DNA from: Aestuariirhabdus sp049985285 | Lineage (GTDB): Bacteria; Pseudomonadota; Gammaproteobacteria; Pseudomonadales; Aestuariirhabdaceae | Assembly: GCF_049985285.1 (NCBI RefSeq) | Contig: NZ_JBNIEU010000001.1 | Coordinates: 1,116,001-1,180,000 of the forward strand | DNA length: 64,000 nt | Direction of reading: 5' to 3' | In this document: one piece after another, positions 26,165-34,833 of the stretch | Layout of the letters: every line of letters starts with the position of its first letter | How positions within the stretch are numbered: position 1 is the first letter of the stretch | Notes under the pieces: generated by a model | Told to the model about the DNA's origin: nothing | The model's database searches: none | The model's input: the letters and a program-made list of their open reading frames with translations, nothing else | Position numbers and translations under genes: made by a program

Positions 26165-26821
26165 TTACTCAATGGGAAGTAGCTCGGTGAAATCGTTTAC
26201 GGCGGCGAACTCTTCGGTGTCTTTGGGGCCTCGTTGGCTATCCGGGTGGCTGATGGCAATCAGCTCGGCGATGCCCCAGCGCTGCCCGCTGCGCAGAACC
26301 GGCAGGCTGTCATCGATAAACAGGCAGCGTGCTGGATCGATACCTATGTCGGCTTCGAGCGCGGGCCAGAACTCGGGATGCTCCTTGGCGAATCCATACT
26401 GGTGGGAGCTGATCATGCAGTCAAAATACTGGGCGAGGGAGGCTTTCTCGAGTTTCAGGGAGAGGCTCTGCTGGTGGGCGTTGGTGATCATCACAACGCG
26501 CTTGTCGGAACGCTGGAGCTGTTGCAGAAAGCGCTCGGCCCCTGGGCGTAAGCTGATCAGGTGAGCCAGTTCGCGCTTCATGGTGAGAAGGTTCAGGTTC
26601 AGCTCTGCTTGCCAGTAATTGAGACAATACCACTCAAGCTGGCCCATGCGGTCTTCGAAGCGACAGTATAGCTCCTCCTTTGCCTGATTCAGGGAGAGGT
26701 CATACTGCCGCGCATAATGCTCGGGTACGTGTTCCAGCCAGAAACGGTTATCAAAATGGAGATCGAGCAGGGTGCCGTCCATATCGAGCAGCACGGTATC
26801 GATGGTTTTCCAGTTAATCAT
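26165..26821 (-). CDS. yrfG: GMP/IMP nucleotidase of the HAD family
   Basis: The 218-aa protein has HAD motif I (LLDMDGTLLD), motif II around MITNA and motif IV (LFIDDS). Sequence and synteny (nudE–yrfG–hslR) match E. coli YrfG, which dephosphorylates purine mononucleotides. The start is ATG 26821; the open frame extends 16 codons upstream without similarity and would approach nudE. It is divergent from nudE. Confidence 0.92.
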   Translation of the reverse strand: MINWKTIDTVLLDMDGTLLDLHFDNRFWLEHVPEHYARQYDLSLNQAKEELYCRFEDRMGQLEWYCLNYWQAELNLNLLTMKRELAHLISLRPGAERFLQQLQRSDKRVVMITNAHQQSLSLKLEKASLAQYFDCMISSHQYGFAKEHPEFWPALEADIGIDPARCLFIDDSLPVLRSGQRWGIAELIAISHPDSQRGPKDTEEFAAVNDFTELLPIE

Positions 26822-26896
26822 GGCATCAGATTCTGTAAAGCGGTGACGAGGCAGTATACTACGGCGCAATAACGAGTGCAGAATCAGGAGAATATT

Positions 26897-27442
26897 TTGT
26901 CCAAACCCAAAGTGTTAGGTAGCAGGGAGGTCGCCCGCACCCGCCTGTTCCGTATCGAGGAGATGGAGTTACGTTTTAGCAATGGTGTCGAGCGTACCTA
27001 CGAGCGCCTAGTGGGGTTTAACACCGGGCACGCCGCCGTGATGGTGCTGCCGCTGCTGGACGATGATCATTTTGTGATGATCGAGGAGTACGCGGCAGGC
27101 ACTGAAGACTACCAGCTCACTTTGCCCAAGGGGCTGGTTGAACCCGGCGAGGCGTTGTTCGATGGAGCGAATCGGGAGCTGATGGAGGAGGCCGGCTACG
27201 GGGCAAAAAAACTGGAGTTGCTGACGGAGCTAACCCTGTCCCCGAACTATATGACCCATCGCATGAACGTCGTGGTGGCGCGGGATCTGTATGAAAAACG
27301 CCTGCAGGGCGATGAACCCGAACCCCTCGGTGTGCATATCTTTAATTTTGACCAGTTGCCCGAGCTGGTGCAGCGCCCAGAGTTTACCGAAGCGCGTGCT
27401 ATGGTTGCTCTCTATATGGTCAGGGATCTGTTACGCAAGTAA
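26897..27442 (+). CDS. nudE: ADP compounds hydrolase NudE
   Basis: The 181-aa Nudix protein has the box GLVEPGEA…RELMEEAGYG and a conserved N-terminus (KPKVLGSREVARTRLF). NudE hydrolyses ADP-ribose, NADH and diadenosine polyphosphates. A GTG at 26876 is in frame, but the TTG at 26897 has AGGAG at 7-nt spacing and gives the MSKP start seen in the family, so I choose it. It is divergent from yrfG and upstream of cysQ, in the usual order. Confidence 0.92.
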   Translation: MSKPKVLGSREVARTRLFRIEEMELRFSNGVERTYERLVGFNTGHAAVMVLPLLDDDHFVMIEEYAAGTEDYQLTLPKGLVEPGEALFDGANRELMEEAGYGAKKLELLTELTLSPNYMTHRMNVVVARDLYEKRLQGDEPEPLGVHIFNFDQLPELVQRPEFTEARAMVALYMVRDLLRK

Positions 27443-27492
27443 TCAGCGCTAGCGCTGCGAGCGCCCCAAATAACTTTTTGATGGATGTAGAT

Positions 27493-28302
27493 ATGAATAC
27501 AGCAGAACTACTGTCAGCCGTGCGCCAGATCGCGATGGATGCAGGCGAGGCGATAATGCAGGTATACCAGCGGGAAGATCTTGGGGTGCAAACCAAGCAG
27601 GATGATTCGCCCCTGACCGAGGCTGACCTGGCAGCGCACCGGATTATCGTGGAGGGCTTGTCATCACTGCTGGCCGATACGCCGATCCTGTCGGAAGAGG
27701 ACGCAAACATACCCTGGGAGCAGCGTCAGCAATGGCAGCGTTACTGGCTGGTGGACCCCCTCGATGGCACCAAGGAGTTTATTCACCGTAATGGCGAGTT
27801 CACGGTCAATATTGCACTGGTAGAGGATCAGCGTGCGATATTGGGGGTCGTTTATGTGCCGCCGACCCGGGTGTGTTACAGCGGTGTATCGGGTGAGGGC
27901 GCGAGCGTAGAGCGCGACGGGGTGATCACCCCCATACGAGCACGGCCTTTCGAACCCGGCAAATCGATTGTCGCGGTGGCCAGCCGCCGCCATCGGGGGG
28001 AGGATCTCCAGCACTGCCTCGACCGGCTAGCCACCCTGGGTACATTAACCGATACCAGTATGGGAAGTTCGCTAAAGTTGTGCCTGGTGGCGGAGGGTGA
28101 GGCGGATATATACCCGCGCCTGGCCCCGACCTGCGAATGGGATACGGCGGCGGCGCAGGCGGTGGTCGAAGCCGCGGGAGGCGCAGTGCTGGACGTCGAT
28201 TTTAAACCGTTGCGTTACAACACCAAGGAGGCGCTGCTCAACCCCTGGTTTTACGTGGTTGGGGACCCCGCCGTTGATTGGCAACAAACCCTGCGGTCAT
28301 AG
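27493..28302 (+). CDS. cysQ: 3'(2'),5'-bisphosphate nucleotidase
   Basis: The 269-aa protein has inositol-monophosphatase-fold metal motifs: SEEDAN, DPLDGTKEF (residues about 90–98) and the C-terminal WDTAAAQA. CysQ hydrolyses PAP (from PAPS reduction) to AMP, preventing its build-up. The frame is open from a TTG at 27478, with ATGs at 27481 and 27493; the last gives the usual short N-terminus (MNTAELLSAVRQIA) and has GGATG upstream. It follows nudE on the same strand after 50 bp. Confidence 0.93.
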   Translation: MNTAELLSAVRQIAMDAGEAIMQVYQREDLGVQTKQDDSPLTEADLAAHRIIVEGLSSLLADTPILSEEDANIPWEQRQQWQRYWLVDPLDGTKEFIHRNGEFTVNIALVEDQRAILGVVYVPPTRVCYSGVSGEGASVERDGVITPIRARPFEPGKSIVAVASRRHRGEDLQHCLDRLATLGTLTDTSMGSSLKLCLVAEGEADIYPRLAPTCEWDTAAAQAVVEAAGGAVLDVDFKPLRYNTKEALLNPWFYVVGDPAVDWQQTLRS

Positions 28303-28425
28303 TTGGTGCTCAAGGGAAGGCCTCCTGCGCCGATAACTATTCAGGGTGCGGGGGATCGGCTACCCTTATGACAACGCACGCCTTGTAGGGCAAGGGCATA
28401 AGAAAAACAACAGGAACAGTTTGGG

Positions 28426-29169
28426 ATGCTCGATTGGTTATTAAAGCGGGGCCAGGATAGCGAGGCGAAGCAGCAGCGCGAGGAGGGCCGTGCGCTACTT
28501 AAACGACTGAGCCTACAGCACACCTTTATTGAAGTGACCCTCGAAGGCAGTGATCGCCTCTATCGCAGCCTGGTGCTGGCGGTAGAAGAGCAAAGTATCC
28601 TGATCGATGAGTTGTTCCCGGGCAGCGACGAATTACGCTTGAGTAAAGGGCGTCGCTTTGATATCGATTGCAGTGAAGGCGGCTATAACATCAGCTTTTC
28701 CTCCACCTTGATCAGTGAGGAACAAAATGATGGCATCCCCGTTTATCGACTGACGGTGCCCGACTATGTTGAGCACCATCAGCGCCGATCCGCGTTTAGG
28801 GTTAAAGTGCCCGCGGCATCGCGGATGACGGTGGTATTAAGCGGTTACGGTAGTACGTCGGTGAGTGGCGTTATCGTGGATATCTCCTCCAGTGGGGTGA
28901 GGGTCCATGTAGGCGGTTCGCGTCATGAGGGTCTGGATGCGGGTACGCTGGTTCCGGACGCGCGATTTACCCTCGAGGATGAACGCATCAAATGCCAGCT
29001 TCGCATCTGCAATAGCGCGTTCGCCCGCAGGCCTTACACCCACACGGTGCTCGGTTGTGAGCTGGTAGGGGTCGATTCGGTAACGCAGGCCAAACTGGAT
29101 CGTTACATCGCATCACTGCAACGTGAGCAGCGACGCCATCACAGCCAGCAGGCGCTTGATCTGGAGTAG
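28426..29169 (+). CDS. YcgR-like PilZ-domain c-di-GMP-binding protein
   Basis: The 247-aa cytoplasmic protein has a YcgR-N-like beta domain (about 35–115). A PilZ domain (about 120–235) carries both ligand motifs: QRRSAFR (RxxxR) and DISSSG (D-x-S-x-x-G). Such proteins act as c-di-GMP 'backstop brakes' on the flagellar motor or as other c-di-GMP effectors. No flagellar gene is adjacent. It is followed by a bidirectional-looking terminator shared with tRNA-Leu. Confidence 0.88.
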   Translation: MLDWLLKRGQDSEAKQQREEGRALLKRLSLQHTFIEVTLEGSDRLYRSLVLAVEEQSILIDELFPGSDELRLSKGRRFDIDCSEGGYNISFSSTLISEEQNDGIPVYRLTVPDYVEHHQRRSAFRVKVPAASRMTVVLSGYGSTSVSGVIVDISSSGVRVHVGGSRHEGLDAGTLVPDARFTLEDERIKCQLRICNSAFARRPYTHTVLGCELVGVDSVTQAKLDRYIASLQREQRRHHSQQALDLE

Positions 29170-29201
29170 CGGGTAGATTAAAAGTGAAACAGGGAGATAC
29201 G

Positions 29202-29234
29202 AAAAAGGGGAACCGCGATGCGATTCCCCTTTTC
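29202..29234. terminator. Bidirectional intrinsic terminator between PilZ gene and tRNA-Leu
   Basis: AAAAGGGGAA and TTCCCCTTTT form a long stem around a GC-rich loop. It has T-rich flanks on both strands, so it can end the PilZ gene on plus and the tRNA-Leu transcript on minus. Confidence 0.85.
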
Positions 29235-29240
29235 TTTGTA

Positions 29241-29325
29241 TGGTGCCGAAGGGGAGACTCGAACTCCCACACCCGAAGATACAGCGACCTGAACACTGCG
29301 TGTCTACCAATTCCACCACTTCGGC
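29241..29325 (-). tRNA. tRNA-Leu(CAG)
   Basis: The 85-nt minus-strand sequence folds as a class II tRNA: acceptor GCCGAAG pairing with CTTCGGC, D-arm GTGGAATTGGTAGACA, anticodon stem-loop CAGTG-TTCAGGT-CGCTG (anticodon CAG), a long variable arm and T-arm GTTCGAGT. The CCA end is encoded. Confidence 0.97.
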
Positions 29326-29336
29326 AAGTGGGCGCA

Positions 29337-29364
29337 ATTATATAGAGGCTTATTGTACTGTCAA
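29337..29364 (-). promoter_or_regulatory. Sigma-70 promoter of tRNA-Leu
   Basis: On the minus strand a perfect -35 TTGACA (29359–29364) and a perfect -10 TATAAT (29337–29342) are 16 bp apart. A GC-rich discriminator follows, and the tRNA starts 11 bp downstream. A GC-rich discriminator is typical of stringently controlled stable-RNA promoters. Confidence 0.9.
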
Positions 29365-29580
29365 CCCCTCATGGGAGGGTCGATTGCAAAATAAGCGGGA
29401 TGTCGATTTGCGGTTTAAGGTGGCCCAAACGCCTCGGTTTCTGCGTTTATCGAGTGACCTGATCAAGCAGCGATCGAGGTTGTGTTGATCCTGCACGGAG
29501 TCGGGTAGCGGCAACCCTCTTAGCTTCCGGTTACGAGCGCCCGGTGGATTTCGATTGCGTCGGCAATCGGCGCATGTCGA

Positions 29581-29964
29581 TCAAGGATGCTGTTCTATCG
29601 CGGGGGGGAGCGGTACCGAGAGATAGCCATGGCGGTAGAGCCCGCTCTGGGTCACGACGCTGAACAGCAGCCAAGCGTTCAGTACGAGAATAGCGGCTTT
29701 CACCCCCCAGCCTGCGGGCTTCGCTTGTCCGCTATCGTTGGAGAAGATCCCCGTCAGCATCAGGTAAAAGCCGATCAACGGGCTGACGGAAAATGATGCC
29801 AGCAAGGCGACATATTTGTTACGGTGCAGGGGAACAGATTTATAGCTATCGTAGTGAACGGGTCGTAGCAAGCCGCTGAAGCTGAGCGGGGGGTTCTCCA
29901 CGGGGGGCTGCTGAGACGCGCCCTCCTCGGGTGGAGGAGTCGTTTCGGGGCGTTGCTGATTCAT
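29581..29964 (-). CDS. Small membrane protein of unknown function
   Basis: This 127-aa protein is not one I recognise. Residues 1–30 are Pro/Glu/Gln-rich and probably disordered. Two hydrophobic segments follow (about 52–72 and 87–108), joined by a short loop with NDSGQAKPAGWG. It resembles small inner-membrane proteins with a cytoplasmic N-terminus. It is divergent from the ferredoxin–cyclase gene across about 135 bp, so it may be linked to it. The 255 bp between this gene and tRNA-Leu hold the tRNA promoter and nothing else I recognise. Confidence 0.6.
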   Translation of the reverse strand: MNQQRPETTPPPEEGASQQPPVENPPLSFSGLLRPVHYDSYKSVPLHRNKYVALLASFSVSPLIGFYLMLTGIFSNDSGQAKPAGWGVKAAILVLNAWLLFSVVTQSGLYRHGYLSVPLPPAIEQHP

Positions 29965-30099
29965 GGGCTACTCCTTGCGTTTTAATTCGCGTACCGGTCC
30001 AATGTCTTCATACTAATGCTTTCGTGGTGACCGCGGGTAGTCGTAGATACCGCTATGGTGACAGGGTATTCCGCAGCGGTGCGGACAGGGAGTGGGGCG

Positions 30100-31770
30100 A
30101 TGGTAGAAAGAAGTCTCAGGTTAGGTTCGGCGCTGGTTGTCGCCCTTTTTGTCACCCTGCATCTGGTCAACCATAGTCTGGGGCTCGTGAGCCTGCAGGC
30201 GATGGAGTCATTGCGCACTATTTTGGCCGCATTCTGGCACAGTTGGCCACTGTTGATTTTGCTCTATGGCGCCCTGTTAACCCACTTTCTACTGGCATTC
30301 GTCGCCTTTTGCCGTCGCACCACCTGGAATATGCCCTGGTGGCAGATTCTCCAGTATCTGCTTGGTTTGTGCGTTCCCCTACTGCTGATTCCCCATGTGG
30401 TCGGTGGGCGGCTGATACCTGCCCTGTTGCCAACGGTGGAGGGTGGCTATCAGTGGGCGCTGGAGACGATGGGGAATGCCGACGGACTGATGTTGAAGCA
30501 GACGCTTCTATTGCTGATCGTGTGGAGCCATTTGGCGGTGGGTTTACACTATTGGTTACGAGTCCGGGCAGGCTATCGTCGCACGATAGTTCTGTGGCAA
30601 CTGCTCGCTTTGTTGTTGCCGACGCTGGCGTTATCGGGGTTTTATCGTGCTGTCGCCGATGTTGGCTGGGTCGATTTGGGAGCGCGCTGGGAGAGGGTGT
30701 CGGCCGGGTACGCGGAACCCCTCATATGGGTTGATAGAGTAAAAGAGGGGTTGGAAACACTATTTTTTGGGTTGCTATTGGGGGTGGTGCTGTACCATCT
30801 GGTGCGCGTCTACCTGCACAGCAAGCGCACGAGCATCCAGGTTGATCACCCCCAGCGTGGAACCCTAAGGGCAGCGCCGGGCATGACCCTGCTGGAACTG
30901 CTGCGCCAGCATCGCGTGCCGCACTCGTCGGTGTGCGGCGGACGGGGTCGTTGCACGACATGCCGGGTGCGAATCCGCACCGGTGGGCAGAGCCTACCGG
31001 CTAGATCCGCCGCCGAACACCGGGTACTGGAAAGTATCGGTGCGGGTGAGGATGTACGCCTGGCCTGCCAGTTGCGTGTCACGGAGTCCCTTAGCATCGA
31101 ACCCCTGTTGAAGCCCGGTGGCGGGTTGCACCAGATGAATCGTCCCGGTGGTGTGGCCGGGTTTGAAAAGAGTGTGGTGGTGCTGTTTGCTGACCTGCGA
31201 GGCTCCACGGCGCTGGGGGAGCAGCGCTTGCCCTACGATGTGGTCTTTATCCTCAACCAATTCTTTGCCGAGCTAGCCGAGGCGTTGGAGCAAACGGGGG
31301 GGCACTATGCCCAGTTCAATGGCGATGGGTTGATGGCGCTATATGGTGTGGAGGGAGACTACGGACAGGCTTGCCGTGCCGGTTTGCGCGGCGCCCTCGC
31401 GATGCAGGCGGGGCTGGATAGCCTCAACCAGAAACTTGCCGATGAACTCCCGCACCCCCTAAAGATGGGGTTAGGGTTGCACTGCGGGGACGCCATCGTC
31501 GGCACGATGGGCCCCCCCGCTTCACCGATTCTGTCGGCGGTTGGGGATACAGTAAACAGCGCCGCGAGACTGGAACAATCCTGCAAGCAACTGGGTAAGA
31601 CGCTGGTGGTCTCTGTGGAGCTATTACGCCAGGCAGAGGTGACCATGGCAGACGAACAGGAGTGCGTCCTGCCCCTGCGCGGAAGAGAGCAGGAGCTGGC
31701 CGTCGTGGGATTGTCCCCGGAAGATAACGGATGGGGCGAACTCCAGCGCCAGCTCGAAAGCTATCGCTGA
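30100..31770 (+). CDS. Membrane class III adenylate/guanylate cyclase with [2Fe-2S] ferredoxin domain
   Basis: The 556-aa protein (from the ATG at 30100, preceded by a purine-rich GGGAGTGGGG) has three parts. Residues 1–240 form about six membrane helices with many buried histidines (for example H21, H25, H62, H99, H144, H150), which suggests b-haem binding. Residues about 245–335 are a plant-type ferredoxin with C279, C285, C288 and C323 (C-x5-C-x2-C-x34-C). Residues about 355–540 are a class III cyclase with FADLRGS (metal Asp365), GDG (Asp409) and VGDTVNSAAR (Asn486, Arg490). It probably makes cAMP or cGMP in response to membrane redox state; that link is inference. An upstream in-frame ATG at 30055 has no better support. 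Confidence 0.85.
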   Translation: MVERSLRLGSALVVALFVTLHLVNHSLGLVSLQAMESLRTILAAFWHSWPLLILLYGALLTHFLLAFVAFCRRTTWNMPWWQILQYLLGLCVPLLLIPHVVGGRLIPALLPTVEGGYQWALETMGNADGLMLKQTLLLLIVWSHLAVGLHYWLRVRAGYRRTIVLWQLLALLLPTLALSGFYRAVADVGWVDLGARWERVSAGYAEPLIWVDRVKEGLETLFFGLLLGVVLYHLVRVYLHSKRTSIQVDHPQRGTLRAAPGMTLLELLRQHRVPHSSVCGGRGRCTTCRVRIRTGGQSLPARSAAEHRVLESIGAGEDVRLACQLRVTESLSIEPLLKPGGGLHQMNRPGGVAGFEKSVVVLFADLRGSTALGEQRLPYDVVFILNQFFAELAEALEQTGGHYAQFNGDGLMALYGVEGDYGQACRAGLRGALAMQAGLDSLNQKLADELPHPLKMGLGLHCGDAIVGTMGPPASPILSAVGDTVNSAARLEQSCKQLGKTLVVSVELLRQAEVTMADEQECVLPLRGREQELAVVGLSPEDNGWGELQRQLESYR

Positions 31771-31899
31771 TCTATTCAGCAGACTGATAGAGCACCATTT
31801 CCCTGCTTACTGCTCGTAGGCGAAGCCCTCGCGATTGACTACATTCGGCTCAATGTGGTCTCGCCTCAGCGAGAAAACGTCCTACAGGAGGAGGTGAAT

Positions 31900-32667
31900 G
31901 TGACGCAGTTTAATGGAAAAGTCGTACTGATTACCGGCGCGGGTAATGGCATCGGGCGTGAAGCGGCGCAACAGTTTGCGGCCCGTGGTGCCAGGTTGGC
32001 AATCAGTGATATTGATGAGCAGGCGCTGGAGTCCTGTGCACAGCGGCTGCGTTCTGGCGGCACCGAAGTGGTGTCGATGACTTGCGATGTCAGCGATTCA
32101 GGCCAGGTGCAGCGCTTTGTGCGTGAGACCGTCTCTCATTTCGGTCGTCTCGATATCGCCGTTAATAATGCCGGCGTGGAACTCAGTCATGCCAAACTGG
32201 CTGATGTGACCCTGGAAGCGTTCGATACCACCATGGCGATCAACGTACGGGGAGTTTTTCTCTGCATGCAGCAGCAGATCCCGCAGATGGTCGCCCAGGG
32301 AGGCGGGGCTATTCTTAATCTATCTTCCGTTGCCGGTTTGGGGGGGGCACCGACCATGTCCCATTACGCGGCGAGCAAACACGCGGTGATCGGGTTGACT
32401 AAGTCGGCTGCCGCCGAGTATGGCAAGGATAACGTCCGTATCAACGCGCTTTGCCCCTTTATTACTCGCACCGATATGCTTGAGCGCACCCTCGACCTGA
32501 TGCCCGACCGAGAGCAGGCGTTGGTACGACTTACGGCACCGGCACCCCTGCGTCGAGCCGCCAGTGTGGAGGAGGTCGTTGCGGCCTTGTTGATGGTCTG
32601 TGACCCCCACAACAGCTTTATGACCGGCGCCGAAATCAAGGTGGATGGCGGCTTTACGGCGGTTTAG
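31900..32667 (+). CDS. Short-chain dehydrogenase/reductase
   Basis: The 255-aa classical SDR has the cofactor motif TGAGNGIG (residues about 13–20), NNAG, the catalytic Ser in NLSSVAG and the YAASK active site. CDVSD and DID near the beta-strands suggest NAD(P) preference cannot be settled by eye. The GTG at 31900 is preceded by AGGAGGAGGT, a near-perfect ribosome site, so the longer open frame from 31855 is rejected. Substrate unknown. The 3' end overlaps the convergent aminotransferase-like gene by 4 bp. Confidence 0.88.
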   Translation: MTQFNGKVVLITGAGNGIGREAAQQFAARGARLAISDIDEQALESCAQRLRSGGTEVVSMTCDVSDSGQVQRFVRETVSHFGRLDIAVNNAGVELSHAKLADVTLEAFDTTMAINVRGVFLCMQQQIPQMVAQGGGAILNLSSVAGLGGAPTMSHYAASKHAVIGLTKSAAAEYGKDNVRINALCPFITRTDMLERTLDLMPDREQALVRLTAPAPLRRAASVEEVVAALLMVCDPHNSFMTGAEIKVDGGFTAV

Positions 32668-33806
32668 CCTCGTTGGGCCAGCGCCTGGCGAATGCGGGAT
32701 ACCGCCTCCTCTAACGTCGCCCGTGGGCAGCCGAAATTCAGGCGCATAAATTTCGAATCCCCAAAGTCTGCTCCCGGTGACAGGCCAACTCCGGCGTGTT
32801 CAAAAAAACCTCCAGGGTCTGTTAGCTCCAGCCCGGAGATATCGATCCAGGCAAGGTAGGTTGCCTCGAACGGGTGCAGGTGCATACCCGGGATGCGGTT
32901 GATCTCCTCAATCAGGTAATCCCTGTTGCCACGCAGGTAGTCGAGCTGCTGCATGCTCCATTGTTCACTATCACGATAGGCAGCCAGTGCGGCGGTTAGG
33001 CCCAGCAGGTTGACCTCGGGCACAATACCTTGCATCACCCGGCGGAAGTGGTTGCGCAAGCTGGCGTCAGGAATGATTGCGAAAGCGCAGGCGAGTCCGG
33101 CGATATTGTAGGTTTTACTGGGGGCCATCAGGGTGATGGTGCGCTTTGCCAGCTTGCTATCCAGTGACGCCACCGGAATGTGTTGAATCTCGGGGTCTAA
33201 AATCAGGTCGCAGTGGATCTCATCACTGCACAGAATCAGGTCGTGGCGTTCGCAGATCTCCAGTAAACGCTGTAGCTCCTCCTTGCGGTAACAGGTGCCG
33301 CCCGGGTTGTGTGGGTTGCAAAAAAGCAGCAGCTTGCAAGCCGGGGTGATCGCCTCTTCGAGGGCATCGAGGTCCATCACCCAACGCGTGCCCTGAAGTA
33401 CCATCGGTATGGTCGTTGACTGGCGCTCAGACAGGGTGGGTGCCGACATGAACGGTGGATAGACCGGCTTGGGGCTAAGCACAGCACTACCGGAGTGGCC
33501 GGTTGCACGACACGCAATGTTGAGTCCGCTCACCATACCGGGCATCCATACCAGCCAGTCGGGCTGGATGGGCCATTGGTAGCGTTTCTGGAGTCGGGTC
33601 TGCACAGTATCGACCAGCTCTTTCGAGACCAGGGTGTAGCCAAAAACGCCGTGCTCAATGCGTTGGTGCAGCGCCTCAATAATGGCAGGGGATGCCATGA
33701 AATCGGTATCGGCGACCCAGAGAGGAAGAATATCCTGTGTCCGGTATTTATCCCATTTGAGGCTATGGGTGCTGCGCCGGTCGACCGGGCGGTCAAAATC
33801 ACTCAT
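32664..33806 (-). CDS. MalY/PatB-type PLP-dependent C–S lyase
   Basis: The 380-aa fold-type I PLP enzyme begins MSDFDRPVDRRSTHSLKWD, the N-terminal signature of the MalY/PatB group. The cofactor lysine is in MAPSKTYNIAGL, and NPHNPGG is conserved for PLP/substrate binding. Such enzymes cleave cystathionine and other cysteine conjugates and may act as regulators (MalY). The start ATG at 33806 is favoured over an in-frame start at 33845. It has no operon partner: the convergent neighbour is an SDR, and the upstream gene is divergent. Confidence 0.85.
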   Translation of the reverse strand: MSDFDRPVDRRSTHSLKWDKYRTQDILPLWVADTDFMASPAIIEALHQRIEHGVFGYTLVSKELVDTVQTRLQKRYQWPIQPDWLVWMPGMVSGLNIACRATGHSGSAVLSPKPVYPPFMSAPTLSERQSTTIPMVLQGTRWVMDLDALEEAITPACKLLLFCNPHNPGGTCYRKEELQRLLEICERHDLILCSDEIHCDLILDPEIQHIPVASLDSKLAKRTITLMAPSKTYNIAGLACAFAIIPDASLRNHFRRVMQGIVPEVNLLGLTAALAAYRDSEQWSMQQLDYLRGNRDYLIEEINRIPGMHLHPFEATYLAWIDISGLELTDPGGFFEHAGVGLSPGADFGDSKFMRLNFGCPRATLEEAVSRIRQALAQRG

Positions 33807-33967
33807 GCAGAATTTCCCTAATCGTGTGGAGCGGTTGTGCGACAAACACAGTCGGAGGGCTATGGTAATCCGTTGTGCGGTTTCCGGCTAGCGGCAGTCG
33901 AACCCACGGGGCGGCTTTTTTGTGCTTGAATTGGATCATCGCAAGCGTCATTGCCATGGAGATGTGT

Positions 33968-34723
33968 ATGTACCGCAGAGGGTTCTATGGAGGGGGATGG
34001 ATCGCTTTACTGTGGTCGTTGTTGTACGCCGGGAATTGTGTGTCAGCGGAGGTGACGCTGGGGGTGCGCACGAGCATTGCTCCCTGGGCTATTGAGGCAA
34101 GCGACAGGGGTATCGAGCTAGATATTGTGCGCCAGGCGCTGGCCTATCGGGGGCACAGCCTGAAACCGGTGTACCTGCCGTTCACCCGTTTGAAGCAACA
34201 GTTGGAAACCGGTGCAATCGACGGAGTATTGCTATCTATTGAATCATTGGGGCTCGAGGGCGTTTACTGGTCGGACTCACATGTCGTGTTCCAGAATGTG
34301 GCGGTCACGCTGGCCGAGCATGGTTTCGAGCTGGGAAACGTAGAGAGTCTTGCCAGCCGCAGTCTCTCCATTGTGGCGTTTCCCAATGCCCGGGTGTTGT
34401 TGGGACCAGCATTCAGTAACGCAGTCGATGAGGCCGACACCTATCAGGAGATCACCAACCAGTTTTCCCAGGTCAGGATGCTGTACCGAAAAAGGGTTGA
34501 GCTGATTGTGCTCGAACGCAGCATCTTCGAGTATTACAGTCAGCAGGCGCGGCGGGCGGGAGATACGCTATCAGAGGTGACTATCTACCCTCTCTTTAAG
34601 CCCATTCACTACAAGGTCTCGTTCCGCTACCCCGGGATACGGGATGATTTCAATGCGGGTCTGCAAGCCCTGCGCGATAGTGGCCATTACCAGAAAATCG
34701 TCGATAGCTACCTAAAGCCTTAG
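33968..34723 (+). CDS. Periplasmic solute-binding protein, family 3-like (lone)
   Basis: The roughly 251-aa protein has a signal peptide (GWIALLWSLLYAGNCVSA). Its two-lobed SBP_bac_3 pattern is LGVRTSIAPW…ELDIVRQALAYRGHSLKPVYLPFTR followed by a C-terminal GLQALRDSGHYQKIVDSY ending. No permease or ATPase gene is adjacent, so it may be an orphan sensor/binding protein rather than part of an ABC importer. The open frame begins at 33875; I take the ATG at 33968, which has GGAG at 6-nt spacing and yields a normal signal peptide. Confidence 0.75.
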   Translation: MYRRGFYGGGWIALLWSLLYAGNCVSAEVTLGVRTSIAPWAIEASDRGIELDIVRQALAYRGHSLKPVYLPFTRLKQQLETGAIDGVLLSIESLGLEGVYWSDSHVVFQNVAVTLAEHGFELGNVESLASRSLSIVAFPNARVLLGPAFSNAVDEADTYQEITNQFSQVRMLYRKRVELIVLERSIFEYYSQQARRAGDTLSEVTIYPLFKPIHYKVSFRYPGIRDDFNAGLQALRDSGHYQKIVDSYLKP

Positions 34724-34833
34724 GCCAGAGTGTAAATGGAGCCGTAACTTCCCGTGTTATCGCTGTTGCCGCCTGCGGGTTACGGGTAAGGTAGGAGGGG
34801 TTCATTGGGCCATGTAACGCGGAGAGAGTAGGT

